A stretch of 64,000 nucleotides of DNA from Capnocytophaga ochracea DSM 7271 (lineage in GTDB: Bacteria > Bacteroidota > Bacteroidia > Flavobacteriales > Flavobacteriaceae), in the NCBI RefSeq assembly GCF_000023285.1, contig NC_013162.1, positions 2,483,001-2,547,000 on the forward strand. Reading direction: 5' to 3'. Below the pieces are notes generated by a model that was not told the DNA's origin, searched no databases, and was given only the letters and a program-made list of their open reading frames with translations. Positions 27,418 through 36,503 of this stretch are shown in pieces. The translations under genes were made by a program, and so were the position numbers. How positions within the stretch are numbered: the stretch's first letter is position 1; every line of letters begins with the position of its first letter.

Positions 27418-28392
27418 TTATTTAAGCGTTTGCTTAATACTGCTGTTGATAGCCTTAAAAACTTCACTGTTTTGATGAGGCACACAGTCCTGTACCCAAT
27501 ACCACCAAAAATAACCGCCCACGTAGTTCTTTACATATTTAGGCATCGAATAATAGTGCTTAGCTCTTTGCACTTTACTCTGTACAGAGTACTTCTTATA
27601 ATCGTTATTGCCACACTCCCCTATGCCCAATTTAACATTCGGGAAAATAGACTCTAAATTGTTAAATACCTCTTGCCAATTAGGCTGGTAATTGTCGTTA
27701 TCATCTTCGTAATAGCTTACTAACACGTAATCCAACTGCTTTTTCATATCTTCGGGGATATATCTTTTTAGCCAATCCTCCATCGTCACCTTTTGGTCAC
27801 CTGGTTTAAAATAGTAGCTCACAAGCACTGTTTTCGCATTTTTACTGCGGATAAACTTATAAGCACCATAAGCCTTATCGGCAATAAACTGAGGGTTGTC
27901 ACCCATCCAACCTTCTCCGTTAATTTCATTGCCCACTTCCCAAAAATCCGTATATGCCGAGAGTTCTTTATACGAATCTTGAAATCTCTTTACATAACTA
28001 TCCACAGTTTTGTAACCCTTCATATCTTCTGAATCGGCAGGTGTTGCCATCACATAAGCTACTTGATGAACAGCCGAAAAAAGCGGTTTGTAATTAGCTA
28101 TCGCTGTACCTTTGGACATCACAATGCGCACCGTAGGCTTTACAGGCATCGCCTTGATAGCACTCACAATCTGCTGAACAGTAACTTTGGTTTTATCCCA
28201 ACTATCATCTATAGTAATACCATACAAATAGGCATTCGTAGGGGTATTAGGTTTGGGGTTATCAGGCTTGGGTTTGTCTGGAATTGGCTTATCAGGGGTA
28301 GGTTTATTAGGGTCTGGTTGGGGAACTTCGTCATTGTTTTTATGGCAAGCTATAAAAACGATTGCCATACATAAGTATAATATTCTTTTCAT
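27418..28392 (-). CDS. Lipoprotein with glycoside-hydrolase-like TIM barrel (clan GH-A type)
   Basis: This is a predicted surface or outer-membrane lipoprotein: MKRILYLCMAIVFIACHKN has a lipobox with Cys16. A linker of repeated four-residue D/N-K-P-x units (residues 22-50) follows. The remaining 270 residues look like a (beta/alpha)8 glycosidase: ITIDDSW at the first strand, FWEVGNEINGEGW (near 151) with the N-E acid/base pair typical of clan GH-A, and KLGIGECGNND (near 255) as the probable nucleophile strand. The substrate is unknown. The linker resembles those placing enzymes on the cell surface. Length is 324 aa. It is monocistronic and lies next to a large repeat region. Confidence 0.78.
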   Translation of the reverse strand: MKRILYLCMAIVFIACHKNNDEVPQPDPNKPTPDKPIPDKPKPDNPKPNTPTNAYLYGITIDDSWDKTKVTVQQIVSAIKAMPVKPTVRIVMSKGTAIANYKPLFSAVHQVAYVMATPADSEDMKGYKTVDSYVKRFQDSYKELSAYTDFWEVGNEINGEGWMGDNPQFIADKAYGAYKFIRSKNAKTVLVSYYFKPGDQKVTMEDWLKRYIPEDMKKQLDYVLVSYYEDDNDNYQPNWQEVFNNLESIFPNVKLGIGECGNNDYKKYSVQSKVQRAKHYYSMPKYVKNYVGGYFWWYWVQDCVPHQNSEVFKAINSSIKQTLK

Positions 28393-28419
28393 TTGATAAA
28401 TAATTTAATTTTGAAAGTG

Positions 28420-28453
28420 CAAAGGTACTATTTTTATTGCAAACTGCTTCAAA
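28420..28453 (-). promoter_or_regulatory. Promoter of the glycosidase-like lipoprotein gene
   Basis: On the minus strand: TTTG (28453-28450), a 22-bp spacer, and TACCTTTG (28427-28420), 27 bp before the start. Confidence 0.6.
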
Positions 28454-28533
28454 AAATCATCTGAAAAATCAAAATCTACCCTTTCCCCCTCAGCTTTCGC
28501 ATTTACCCCATTCTTTCTTCGCTTTAGTGTTAT

Positions 28534-28756
28534 GAACTTTACCAAAATTTGAAGCTTTGGCAAACTTGAAGCCTTCCACTAACCTTCTTTTTATCTCTAT
28601 TTCAACTCTAACTTACCTTCGCTGATTGTTCGTCTTTCGTTCGTTCATTGTTCGTTCATTGTTCGTCTTTTGTTCGTCTTTTGTTTATCTGCCCGTGCGG
28701 CTCGCACCGTCTTTTGTTCGTCTTTTCTTCGTTCATTGTTCGTCTTTCCTATAAGC
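28534..28756 (+). repeat. Composite repeat, copy 1 (lead block, 11-mer array, 22-bp module)
   Basis: A lead block with ACTTTACCAAAATTTGAAG and an imperfect inverted repeat (28534-28570) is followed by a T/C-rich block to about 28624. From 28625 to 28756 the sequence reads in uninterrupted 11-bp register: ATTGTTCGTCT, TTCGTTCGTTC, ATTGTTCGTTC, ATTGTTCGTCT, TTTGTTCGTCT and TTTGTTTATCT, then a GC-rich module of exactly 22 bp (28691-28712, starting GCCCGTGCGGCTCGCACC), then TTTGTTCGTCT, TTTCTTCGTTC, ATTGTTCGTCT and TTCCTATAAGC. Confidence 0.85.
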
Positions 28757-28793
28757 TCTCCATATCTACATTATTTCATTCTCTCGCCCCCAT

Positions 28794-28828
28794 TTGCTAA
28801 TTCTCAAATTTGCTAATTTGCTAATTAC
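28794..28828. repeat. A/T-rich dispersed repeat (TTTGCTAATT type)
   Basis: Repeated TTTGCTAATT/CAAATTTGCTAA units, also found near 41.16, 44.34 and 58.48 kb in intergenic positions. Confidence 0.55.
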
Positions 28829-28839
28829 ACCTGCCTGTG

Positions 28840-28935
28840 CGGCTCGCACCGTCTTTTGTTCGTCTTTTCATTATCTGCCTGTCGTGCTACGACTGCCCGT
28901 GCGGCTCGCACTGCCTATCGTACTACGACCTCGCA
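28840..28935 (+). repeat. GC-rich punctuation modules and GTCGTGCTACGAC hairpins
   Basis: Two further copies of the GCGGCTCGCAC module (near 28840 and 28895), one followed by 11-mers. GTCGT-GCT-ACGAC (28881-28893) forms a 5-bp hairpin and a close variant lies at about 28917-28929. The same pieces occur at 59760-59805. Confidence 0.7.
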
Positions 28936-29007
28936 TCGGTTTTTTTTTAAAGCTTGTCCCCCTTCGGGGGTTCGGGGGCTTTCGCCACACTGTCACTCGT
29001 CATTGAT

Positions 29008-29258
29008 TTGGTATTTTTGGCAAAGTTGAAAGCTCCCAATAGTCTCTTTCTTATCTCCATTATATCCTTATTTTGAATTTGTTTTTTGTTCATTCTTAAA
29101 CCACTATAGACCCACTATAGACCCACTATAGACCCACTGTAGACCCACTATAGACCCACTATAGACCCACTATAGACCCACTATAGACCCACTATAGACC
29201 CACTGTAGACCCACTGTAGACCCACTGTAGACCCACTCTTTATTCATCTATCCTATAA
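29008..29258 (+). repeat. Composite repeat, copy 2, with a different 11-mer: 12 x CCACTATAGAC
   Basis: The lead block (TTTGGCAAAGTTGAAAG) and T/C-rich block are followed at 29101-29232 by exactly 12 tandem copies of CCACTATAGAC without gaps. Units 4, 10, 11 and 12 have CTGT in place of CTAT. The array ends in CCACTCTTTAT and is followed by CCTATAAGC, as in copy 1. Confidence 0.9.
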
Positions 29259-29320
29259 GCTTTGTATAAGCACCCACCTAATTAACCATTAACCACTAAT
29301 CATTAATCACTAATAAAAAA

Positions 29321-29351
29321 ACCTCCAAAAAGCTATTCGCTTTTTGGAGGT
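29321..29351 (-). terminator. Intrinsic terminator of the M48 protease gene
   Basis: A 13-bp perfect stem (ACCTCCAAAAAGC with GCTTTTTGGAGGT) has a 5-nt loop and a T tract on the minus-strand side. Confidence 0.9.
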
Positions 29352-29388
29352 ATTCTTATTTTATCGTACTTTTTACTGATAAAACAGT

Positions 29389-30198
29389 TTATTTGATAGG
29401 CGTTTTAGGCAAGGTAACTTCTCCTGGGTCTTTCCAAAGCCCATCTTTGATAGCTCTTTTTTTAGCCGCTTCAGCACGTTTCTCGCTATCAGGGTGTGAA
29501 CTCATCATCTTTTGGAATTTACTTTGGGTTGCTCCACCTGAAAGCAAAGCCAATTTCTTAAATGCTGTATAAACAGCCACCACATTATAACCGTGTTTCT
29601 TCATAAAATTGTAAGAATATTCATCGGCTTGTGATTCTTGTTTTTTGCTGTGTTTAGCATCAAGGATAGCATTAGCCATCTCACCCAATTCAGTGTCGCT
29701 TAGTTTTCTTACAACCCCCGAAGCCGAGCTTGCAGCATCTTGTGCAGCAGCACGCATATAAGCAGATTTGATAGCATCTTTAGTGTCCTCATTCTTCACG
29801 TGACCTATTTCGTGACCGATAACTGCCAATAATTCATCATCAGTCATCAAATCCATCAACGATGAAAACACACGCACACTCCCATCAGCACAAGCAAACG
29901 CATTGATATCGGTTACCAGATACACTTTGTAATTGAGCTTCAAACCGTCCTCATTTTGGTGTTTCCCAAACACACGATTCAAGCGTTTAGTATACGGACT
30001 GTTTTTGCCTGCTACCGGATTATGAGCATCCATCCAGTCCACTGATTCCTTTGAAAGCCTTTTAGCATCTTCATTAGTAAATGATAAAGCTTGTGCTCCT
30101 TTTGTAACAGCACTTGCGGCTTTCCCTAAATTGATTTTTTGAGCTTGTCCCATAGAAAATAGCCCTATAGACATTGCAATTAAGATAAAATTTTTCAT
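29389..30198 (-). CDS. Exported M48-family zinc metallopeptidase
   Basis: This 269-residue periplasmic protease has a signal peptide at residues 1-19 (ending SMGQA, before Gln). The zinc site is VIGHEIGHVKNED (near 127-139), the HExxH motif of family M48. The third ligand Glu is probably in KKQESQADEYSYNFMKKHGY (near 185), which has the typical ESQADEY. MMSSHPDSEKRAEAA near 230 is the conserved C-terminal HPxxxxR. It resembles the soluble Oma1/BepA-LoiP-like members that maintain outer-membrane proteins. It has its own promoter and terminator. Confidence 0.92.
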   Translation of the reverse strand: MKNFILIAMSIGLFSMGQAQKINLGKAASAVTKGAQALSFTNEDAKRLSKESVDWMDAHNPVAGKNSPYTKRLNRVFGKHQNEDGLKLNYKVYLVTDINAFACADGSVRVFSSLMDLMTDDELLAVIGHEIGHVKNEDTKDAIKSAYMRAAAQDAASSASGVVRKLSDTELGEMANAILDAKHSKKQESQADEYSYNFMKKHGYNVVAVYTAFKKLALLSGGATQSKFQKMMSSHPDSEKRAEAAKKRAIKDGLWKDPGEVTLPKTPIK

Positions 30199-30224
30199 TT
30201 GAAATTCTTTTAATAATAATGGCG

Positions 30225-30255
30225 CAAATTTATGCTTTTCTATGGTTAAAACAAA
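30225..30255 (-). promoter_or_regulatory. Promoter of the M48 protease gene
   Basis: On the minus strand: TTTG (30255-30252), a 19-bp spacer, and TAAATTTG (30232-30225), 27 bp before the start. Confidence 0.65.
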
Positions 30256-30295
30256 ATATTTTTATATTTTTCTTTCGTATTAATATTTTTTTTCG

Positions 30296-30303
30296 TACCT
30301 TTG
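30296..30303 (+). promoter_or_regulatory. -7 box of the clpC promoter
   Basis: TACCTTTG, with TTTC 19 bp upstream at the -33 position. The leader before clpC would be about 90 nt. Confidence 0.6.
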
Positions 30304-30399
30304 CCCGCAGTGTAGAAGACTACCTTTTTTCCTAACAAGAAGAAATGTAATAGTTTCTATTACTACCGAAGTATTTAATACAAAACAAGAGGAGATTTT

Positions 30400-32931
30400 A
30401 TGAACGATAACTTTTCACCAAGAGTTAAAAGGATATTCACATATAGCAAAGAAGAAGCCATTCGCTTAGGGCAATCTACGGTAGGCACTGAGCACTTTGT
30501 GTTAGCCATATTGCAAGAAGGTGAAGGTAGTGCAATCGATTTAATGCACAGTTTAAATATCGATATGGAAAGACTGCGCCAAAACATCCACACGCTCACT
30601 TCTGCACGTGGTCTCAACCCTCCTAACTTCAATGCCGTTCATTTCACCGTACAAGCCGAAAGAGCAATGCAGGCTACTTACTTAGAAGCAAAACGCTCCC
30701 AGAATGATATGATTAATACAGCTCATCTATTACTAAGCATTTTGCGTAACGAAAACGACCCTACTACTAAAGTTTTCAACAAGCTAGGCGTAAATTATGA
30801 AGTAGCAAGAGATAAATTCCAACCCATACGCGACGATAATTATCAAGTCTCATCACCCACCGATGAAGTTGATGAATACGACCGAGACTATAGTTTACCT
30901 CACGAAAACAAATCGGGTTACAAAGGTCAGCAACCCAATCAAGGGGGGCAATATGGGCAAAGAAAACTTACTGTGTTAGATAACTTTGGTAGAGATTTAA
31001 CTGCTTTAGCCGAACAAGGTAGTTTAGACCCCGTAGTAGGTCGCGAGAAGGAAATAGAACGCGTATCCCAAATATTGAGTCGCCGTAAGAAGAATAACCC
31101 AATACTCATCGGTGAACCTGGTGTTGGTAAAAGTGCCATCGCCGAAGGATTAGCTTTGCGCATTATTCAGAAAAAAGTGGCACGAGTATTGTATAACAAA
31201 CGTGTCGTAACACTCGATTTAGCTTCCTTAGTGGCTGGAACTAAATATCGCGGACAGTTTGAAGAACGCCTTAAAGCCATAATGAGTGAACTCGAAAAGA
31301 ATAAAGATATCATTCTTTTTATTGATGAAATTCACACCTTAGTGGGAGCTGGTGGTGCCTCAGGTAGCTTAGATGCCTCTAATATGTTTAAACCTGCCTT
31401 AGCACGTGGTGAAATACAATGTATTGGAGCTACTACCTTAGATGAATATCGCCAATCTATTGAAAAAGATGGCGCCTTAGAACGCCGTTTCCAAAAAGTA
31501 ATCATCGAACCAACAAGTGTAGATGAAACCATACAAATCCTTCGCAATATAAAAGGAAAATACGAAGAACATCACAACGTAACCTATACCGATGAGGCTA
31601 TCGAGGCTTGTGTAAAGCTCACCAATCGTTATCTTACCGACCGTTATTTGCCCGATAAAGCTCTTGATGCCTTAGACGAAGCTGGTGCAAGAATACATAT
31701 TATGCAAGTAAAAGTTCCACAATATATCGTGGAATTGGAAGAACGTTTAGAACAAGCTACTCAAGCCAAAAACAGAGCTGTTTCACGTCAGCAGTTTGAA
31801 GAAGCTGCCCGTTTGCGCGATAACGAGAAAATTATCGAAAATTCATTAGTCGAAATGAATAAGAAATGGGACGAAGAATCTAAACAACACCGTGATGTAG
31901 TAACCGCCGACCATATTGCCGATGTAGTCTCAATGATGAGCGGCGTACCTGTAAACAGAATTGCTCAAACTGAAATGAGCAAACTCTCAGGGTTATCCGA
32001 GATAATGAAATCTAAAATCATTGGTCAAGATGAAGCGGTAGAAAAGGTAGTGAAATCTATCAAACGCAATCGCACAGGCTTAAAAGACCCGAATAAACCT
32101 ATAGGCTCTTTCATCTTTTTAGGACAAACAGGAGTTGGGAAAACACAACTCGCTAAAGTGCTTGCCAAAGAACTTTTCGATTCAGAAGAAACAATGGTAC
32201 GCATTGATATGAGTGAGTATATGGAGAAGTTTTCAGTTTCTCGTCTCATAGGAGCTCCTCCAGGGTATGTAGGTTATGAAGAAGGCGGTCAGCTCACCGA
32301 GAAAATACGTCGCAAACCTTATTCTGTGGTGCTTTTAGATGAGATAGAAAAAGCACACCCTGATGTTTTCAATATGCTTTTACAAGTGCTTGACGATGGT
32401 TTTTTAACTGATAGTTTAGGACGAAAGATTGATTTTAGAAATACTATCATCATTATGACCTCTAATATAGGAGCTCGTCAAGTAAAAGATTTTGGGCAAG
32501 GTGTTGGTTTTGGCACTTCAGCAAGAATAGCCCAATCCGAAGCTAATGAGAAATCTATTGTCGAAAATGCTTTGAAAAAGGTATTTGCTCCTGAGTTTCT
32601 AAACCGTATTGACGATGTGATTACTTTCAATCCTCTTAGTAAAGAAGATATCTTTAAAATTATCGATATTGAGCTTTCTAAACTATACTCACGTATCAAC
32701 GATTTAGGCTATGGAGTACAACTCAGCCAAAAAGCAAAAGAATTCATTGCAGATAAAGGCTATGACAAACAATATGGTGCTCGACCTTTGAAACGCGCTA
32801 TTCAGAAATATGTAGAAGACATATTAGCCGAAGAAATAGTATCTAACCAAGTGCACGAAGGCGATAGCATTCACTTTGATTTAGATGAGAAAGGAGAAAA
32901 CCTCATAATAACGCAAAAAGAACTTATTTAA
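30400..32931 (+). CDS. clpC: ATP-dependent Clp protease ATP-binding subunit ClpC
   Basis: ClpC is a class 1 Hsp100 unfoldase that feeds proteins to ClpP and handles stress-damaged proteins. The double Clp_N repeat covers about residues 3-145. AAA module 1 has Walker A GEPGVGKS (238-245) and Walker B FIDEIHTL. The middle domain with the UVR-like motif [14 protein letters not shown] (near 465) separates ClpC from ClpA and ClpB. AAA module 2 has GQTGVGKT (near 575) and [13 protein letters not shown]. Length is 843 aa, of which about 40 residues (145-185) form a low-complexity linker. No clpP or mcs genes are nearby. Confidence 0.96.
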   Translation: MNDNFSPRVKRIFTYSKEEAIRLGQSTVGTEHFVLAILQEGEGSAIDLMHSLNIDMERLRQNIHTLTSARGLNPPNFNAVHFTVQAERAMQATYLEAKRSQNDMINTAHLLLSILRNENDPTTKVFNKLGVNYEVARDKFQPIRDDNYQVSSPTDEVDEYDRDYSLPHENKSGYKGQQPNQGGQYGQRKLTVLDNFGRDLTALAEQGSLDPVVGREKEIERVSQILSRRKKNNPILIGEPGVGKSAIAEGLALRIIQKKVARVLYNKRVVTLDLASLVAGTKYRGQFEERLKAIMSELEKNKDIILFIDEIHTLVGAGGASGSLDASNMFKPALARGEIQCIGATTLDEYRQSIEKDGALERRFQKVIIEPTSVDETIQILRNIKGKYEEHHNVTYTDEAIEACVKLTNRYLTDRYLPDKALDALDEAGARIHIMQVKVPQYIVELEERLEQATQAKNRAVSRQQFEEAARLRDNEKIIENSLVEMNKKWDEESKQHRDVVTADHIADVVSMMSGVPVNRIAQTEMSKLSGLSEIMKSKIIGQDEAVEKVVKSIKRNRTGLKDPNKPIGSFIFLGQTGVGKTQLAKVLAKELFDSEETMVRIDMSEYMEKFSVSRLIGAPPGYVGYEEGGQLTEKIRRKPYSVVLLDEIEKAHPDVFNMLLQVLDDGFLTDSLGRKIDFRNTIIIMTSNIGARQVKDFGQGVGFGTSARIAQSEANEKSIVENALKKVFAPEFLNRIDDVITFNPLSKEDIFKIIDIELSKLYSRINDLGYGVQLSQKAKEFIADKGYDKQYGARPLKRAIQKYVEDILAEEIVSNQVHEGDSIHFDLDEKGENLIITQKELI

Positions 32932-32996
32932 TAACATCAACCTTTTGAACTTTTAGGCGTTCCCTCAAAGTTCAGAATTTAAACGCTCAAATTACT

Positions 32997-33905
32997 ATGT
33001 ACGTATTAAGAATTTTAGGTTTATTTACACTACTACTCAGCTTATCTTCCTTTTCAGAGGCAGTAAAGAATACCGAAAAGAGTGTAGTTGTAAATACAGC
33101 TACCACAAAGGCTGTGGAAAATAAGAGTAAGCCTAAAAAGAAAACATTTTCTCCTCCTAAGAAAGGGAGAAAAGCTACTACTAGAGTGGCTACAACAACT
33201 AAAAAACGTCATAAGTTACCTCCTAAACGCAGTGTAGCTCATCATTCTGCCAAAAAGTCTGTAAAAAAAGCTCCTGTTAAGAGAGCTTTAGCTATAACTG
33301 ATAAAAAGAAAAAGCCTGTAAAAGCAGATATAGCTGTTGCTAAGAGTAAGAGATATGCTCCTAAAAAACACACCGGTAATAAAGCCCTAAAACAATACGC
33401 TGAGAATACTCTCGCAGACACTGAATTGGAAGACGACTTAGAAGACGAAGAACTATTTGAGGAACCTGAAAGCTATGAAACTACCGATATAGCGCTTACT
33501 GCACTCTCTAAAAGTAAAGCAGATACCAAACAACAGAAAGTATTATTAGATACAGCTTTCTCATATTTAGGAACTCCTTACAGACACGGAGGTGTTACCC
33601 GTAATGGTATGGATTGTTCTGGTTTTGTAAGTACTACTTTCAAATCTATTTCAGTACCATTATCTCGCTCCTCACAAGAAATGGCTACACAAGGAACTAA
33701 AATTGACTTGGAAGATGTAAAAGTAGGCGATTTACTTTTCTTCAGAACAACTAGGAAAAGCAGAATATCACACGTAGGTATGGTAGTAGATATAGATGGA
33801 GATATTAAATTCATACACTCTTCCTCTAAAAGAGGAGTTGTGATTTCTTCATTAAGTGATGAATATTACAAGAAAACATTTCGTATGGCAAAACGTGTAA
33901 TGTGA
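32997..33905 (+). CDS. Exported NlpC/P60 family cell-wall peptidase
   Basis: This protein has an N-terminal signal (MYVLRILGLFTLLLSLSSFS). A long Lys/Arg/Pro/Ala-rich basic region (about 40-140), probably disordered and suited to binding the cell wall, is followed by an acidic stretch (DTELEDDLEDEELFEEPES). The C-terminal NlpC/P60 domain begins near 180 (LLDTAFSYLGTPYRHGGV). The catalytic Cys is in MDCSGFVSTTF (near 207) and His in RISHVGMVVD (near 258), with a polar third residue in KFIHSSSKRG. It would cut peptide bonds in peptidoglycan. Its stop overlaps the comEC start by 4 bp (GTGA). Confidence 0.9.
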   Translation: MYVLRILGLFTLLLSLSSFSEAVKNTEKSVVVNTATTKAVENKSKPKKKTFSPPKKGRKATTRVATTTKKRHKLPPKRSVAHHSAKKSVKKAPVKRALAITDKKKKPVKADIAVAKSKRYAPKKHTGNKALKQYAENTLADTELEDDLEDEELFEEPESYETTDIALTALSKSKADTKQQKVLLDTAFSYLGTPYRHGGVTRNGMDCSGFVSTTFKSISVPLSRSSQEMATQGTKIDLEDVKVGDLLFFRTTRKSRISHVGMVVDIDGDIKFIHSSSKRGVVISSLSDEYYKKTFRMAKRVM

Positions 33906-35812
33906 GATTTGTAAATACTCCCATATTAACTATCTTATTAGGACTCATAGGAGGGATTGCTATTACTGATGTAATAGCTCCCTCTTTTTTATTTGCAATA
34001 AGTAGTTGTATATGCTTACTGCTCACTTTGGCAATACATCAGTTTTTAGCTACCAAACGATATGCTCTTCGTCACGGAATTGTAATACACGTAGGCCTCA
34101 CTTCTGTAGCAGTGGGTATACTGATAACTATCCTTCATACCCCCACCTATAACCCTAAGCATTACACACAAAAACTAAATGCCAATGAATATTACACTTT
34201 AGAAGCTGACATAATAGAGCAAACTTCACAAACAGATTACGGTACTACCTTTAAAGCCGAGCTCTTAACGGCTAACCATACAAGTATAGAAGGAAAAATT
34301 CTGTGCTTTTTTCCTTCTAAAACAATTACCGATGATGTGAAAACATTAGCTCCAACAGATAGATTGGTTTTTGTAGGCAAATATACTCCTATATCTCCTC
34401 CTAAAAATCCATATCAATTCAACTATAAACGGTATATGGAGCGAAAAGGTGTATATGGGCGAACAGAAGTAGTTGCTTTTTCTGTTGTTAAAAATAATAC
34501 AACAGGTTTTATGGGGAGTATTGCGAGAACACACTCTCATTTAGCTATTGTAATAGACAAACATTTTAATCAAGAGTCTTCTGCTCTGTTAAAAACACTA
34601 CTCTTAGGAAAACGCACTGATTTAGATAACGAAGTCTATCAACATTATGTTGATGCGGGAGCGGTGCATATCTTAGCTATTTCGGGATTACACGTAGGGA
34701 TTATTACTGCTATACTCCTTTTATTACTGCAAAAGATGCCTAATTTAGGTTTTTATCGTCCACTGCGATACTTTATACTATTAGCAGGCTTATGGGCTTT
34801 TGCTTTCATAGCAGGCACCTCTCCTTCGGTATTGAGGGCTACTGTAATGTTCAGCTTTGTAGGATTGAGCACTCTTATACGTAGGAAACAAGGCAGGTTT
34901 GATGCGTTAATGCTCTCAATGTTATTTCTGTTGCTTATCAATCCTTACTATTTGTATGATGTAGGCTTTCAGCTGAGTTATGCAGCGGTATTTTCTATAA
35001 TGAAATTCTACCCTGTGATGCGCAAATGGTGGCAACCTGAGAATAAATACTTACAATGGATATGGTCACTTTTTTTGGTAGGATTATCCGCTCAAATAGT
35101 AGTTTTACCTATCAGTTTATACTATTTTCACCAATTTCCCATATTGTTTTTCGTTTCTAACTTGGTTGTAGTACCTTTATTACAACCTATACTCATAGGA
35201 GGTATTATTTCTTTATGTTTGGGAAGTTTGGGAATTTTACCTTACGCAATAGTCTTTATCTTAGAAAAATTAATCGCTTTGATGAACTTTTTGGTGGCAT
35301 TTATAGCTCATCAAGAAATGTTTATCATACGCAACATACCTTTTACTACTCCCCTACTTCTTTCTTCCTTATTGATGGTGTTCATACTCATTATTTTTGT
35401 ACATTTTAGGAAATACAAAGTATTGGTAGCACTTCTCTTATCTGTTATTTTATTTCAAGGGGTACTTTTCTATCACAAATATAAATTAGAAACAACTGAA
35501 GAAATGCTAGTTTTCAGCAAATATAAACAGAAAGTAATCACCATTAGACAAGGTGATAAACTAAGTATCTATCAAACAGATACAATTTCTCCTGACCCTG
35601 TAGTAATGAACTATATAAAAAATAAAGGTATCAGCAATATCGAGCTTAAGAAGATACCTTATATATTGCATTTCAAACAAAAAAACTACTTGCTAATGGA
35701 TAGTTTAGGGGTATACCCAAAATCCAAGCAAGTAGTTATTGATAGTGTTATTTTCTTACAAAAACCTAAAATCAATTTGGATAGAATGAAGCAAGATTTA
35801 TCGCTTAGGTAG
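33902..35812 (+). CDS. comEC: ComEC/Rec2-family DNA-uptake channel protein
   Basis: ComEC is the inner-membrane channel that brings single-stranded DNA into the cytoplasm during natural transformation. The start is GTG at 33902, overlapping the NlpC gene. The N-terminus has membrane helices and the DUF4131 region. The Competence domain begins near residue 225 with the signature HILAISGLHVGIITAILLLL (near 256), followed by about eight helices. At 636 aa it lacks the C-terminal metallo-beta-lactamase domain found in Bacillus, as is common in Bacteroidota. No other com gene is nearby. It converges on pssA with a 15-bp overlap. Confidence 0.9.
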   Translation: MRFVNTPILTILLGLIGGIAITDVIAPSFLFAISSCICLLLTLAIHQFLATKRYALRHGIVIHVGLTSVAVGILITILHTPTYNPKHYTQKLNANEYYTLEADIIEQTSQTDYGTTFKAELLTANHTSIEGKILCFFPSKTITDDVKTLAPTDRLVFVGKYTPISPPKNPYQFNYKRYMERKGVYGRTEVVAFSVVKNNTTGFMGSIARTHSHLAIVIDKHFNQESSALLKTLLLGKRTDLDNEVYQHYVDAGAVHILAISGLHVGIITAILLLLLQKMPNLGFYRPLRYFILLAGLWAFAFIAGTSPSVLRATVMFSFVGLSTLIRRKQGRFDALMLSMLFLLLINPYYLYDVGFQLSYAAVFSIMKFYPVMRKWWQPENKYLQWIWSLFLVGLSAQIVVLPISLYYFHQFPILFFVSNLVVVPLLQPILIGGIISLCLGSLGILPYAIVFILEKLIALMNFLVAFIAHQEMFIIRNIPFTTPLLLSSLLMVFILIIFVHFRKYKVLVALLLSVILFQGVLFYHKYKLETTEEMLVFSKYKQKVITIRQGDKLSIYQTDTISPDPVVMNYIKNKGISNIELKKIPYILHFKQKNYLLMDSLGVYPKSKQVVIDSVIFLQKPKINLDRMKQDLSLR

Positions 35813-36502
35813 TAAGGAAAGAATAATGTACAATAAAATAATTAGCGGGATAGCGATTATCTTTAAACTTAGAAGTAAAATGACGCAAAGTGCTAAGAAT
35901 ATATATTTCAACGCATTATTCTTAAAAGAATAATCGCTAAACTTCAACGCAAAGAGTGCTATTTCAGCATTCAACAAGTAAGCACTCAACAAAGTAATCC
36001 CTAACAAGACCCACATATTATGCAATAAACTATCGAATAATTCAGTAGGCTGATATTGTAATATAAGAGGCAAAGAAAGAATAAACATTGTATTAGCTGG
36101 GGTAGGAAGCCCTATAAAGCCAGACGTCTGCCGTGTATCTATATTAAAATTCGCCAAACGATAGGCAGAAGCTAAAGTAATAAGAAAACCAACATAAGGC
36201 AACAACATAACAAAAGTCCCTTCAGTTTGTAATACATAGGTACTATTATTCAACAGCTGAAACATCGCAATACCAGGAACTACTCCAGAAGTAACCATAT
36301 CAGCTAAGGAATCTAACTGTAAGCCCATTTCGGATTTTACGTGTAGCAAACGAGCAAAGAAACCATCAAAAAAATCGAGGAAGATGCCTATTGCCACAAA
36401 CAAAGCAGCCCAATCAATCGTTCCTCTTACGGCAAAGACAATCGCTACTGTTCCGCAAAAGAGATTGGATAAAGTGATAAGATTAGGGACATACTTCTTC
36501 AT
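35798..36502 (-). CDS. pssA: CDP-diacylglycerol--serine O-phosphatidyltransferase
   Basis: PssA makes phosphatidylserine, the precursor of phosphatidylethanolamine, in the inner membrane. I choose the ATG at 36502 (MKKYVPNLITLSNLFCG), directly after the stop of the FKBP gene; the frame is open 18 bp further up. The CDP-alcohol phosphotransferase signature D-G-x2-A-R-x8-G-x3-D-x3-D is complete: DGFFAR at about 44-49, then G and the two Asp in LQLDSLADM. Six or more hydrophobic helices follow. Length is 234 aa. It is probably co-transcribed with the FKBP lipoprotein gene. Confidence 0.93.
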   Translation of the reverse strand: MKKYVPNLITLSNLFCGTVAIVFAVRGTIDWAALFVAIGIFLDFFDGFFARLLHVKSEMGLQLDSLADMVTSGVVPGIAMFQLLNNSTYVLQTEGTFVMLLPYVGFLITLASAYRLANFNIDTRQTSGFIGLPTPANTMFILSLPLILQYQPTELFDSLLHNMWVLLGITLLSAYLLNAEIALFALKFSDYSFKNNALKYIFLALCVILLLSLKIIAIPLIILLYIILSLLPKR

Positions 36503-36503
36503 T

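Larger units (their letters stand above)
28393..29388. other. 1-kb intergenic repeat region
   Basis: No credible gene is present. The region holds the glycosidase-like promoter, two copies of the composite 11-bp repeat family (28534-28756 and about 29008-29258), GC-rich punctuation modules at 28840-28935, an A/T repeat at 28794-28828 and the M48 terminator. Short ORFs here are repeat translations. Confidence 0.85.

Noticed and set aside
29101-29232. CRISPR-like array
   Set aside because: The units are contiguous 11-mers without spacers and no cas gene is in the window.
33902-35812. comEC truncation, because no metallo-beta-lactamase domain is present
   Set aside because: Many Bacteroidota ComEC proteins lack that domain, and the end of the ORF runs into a normal convergent gene.
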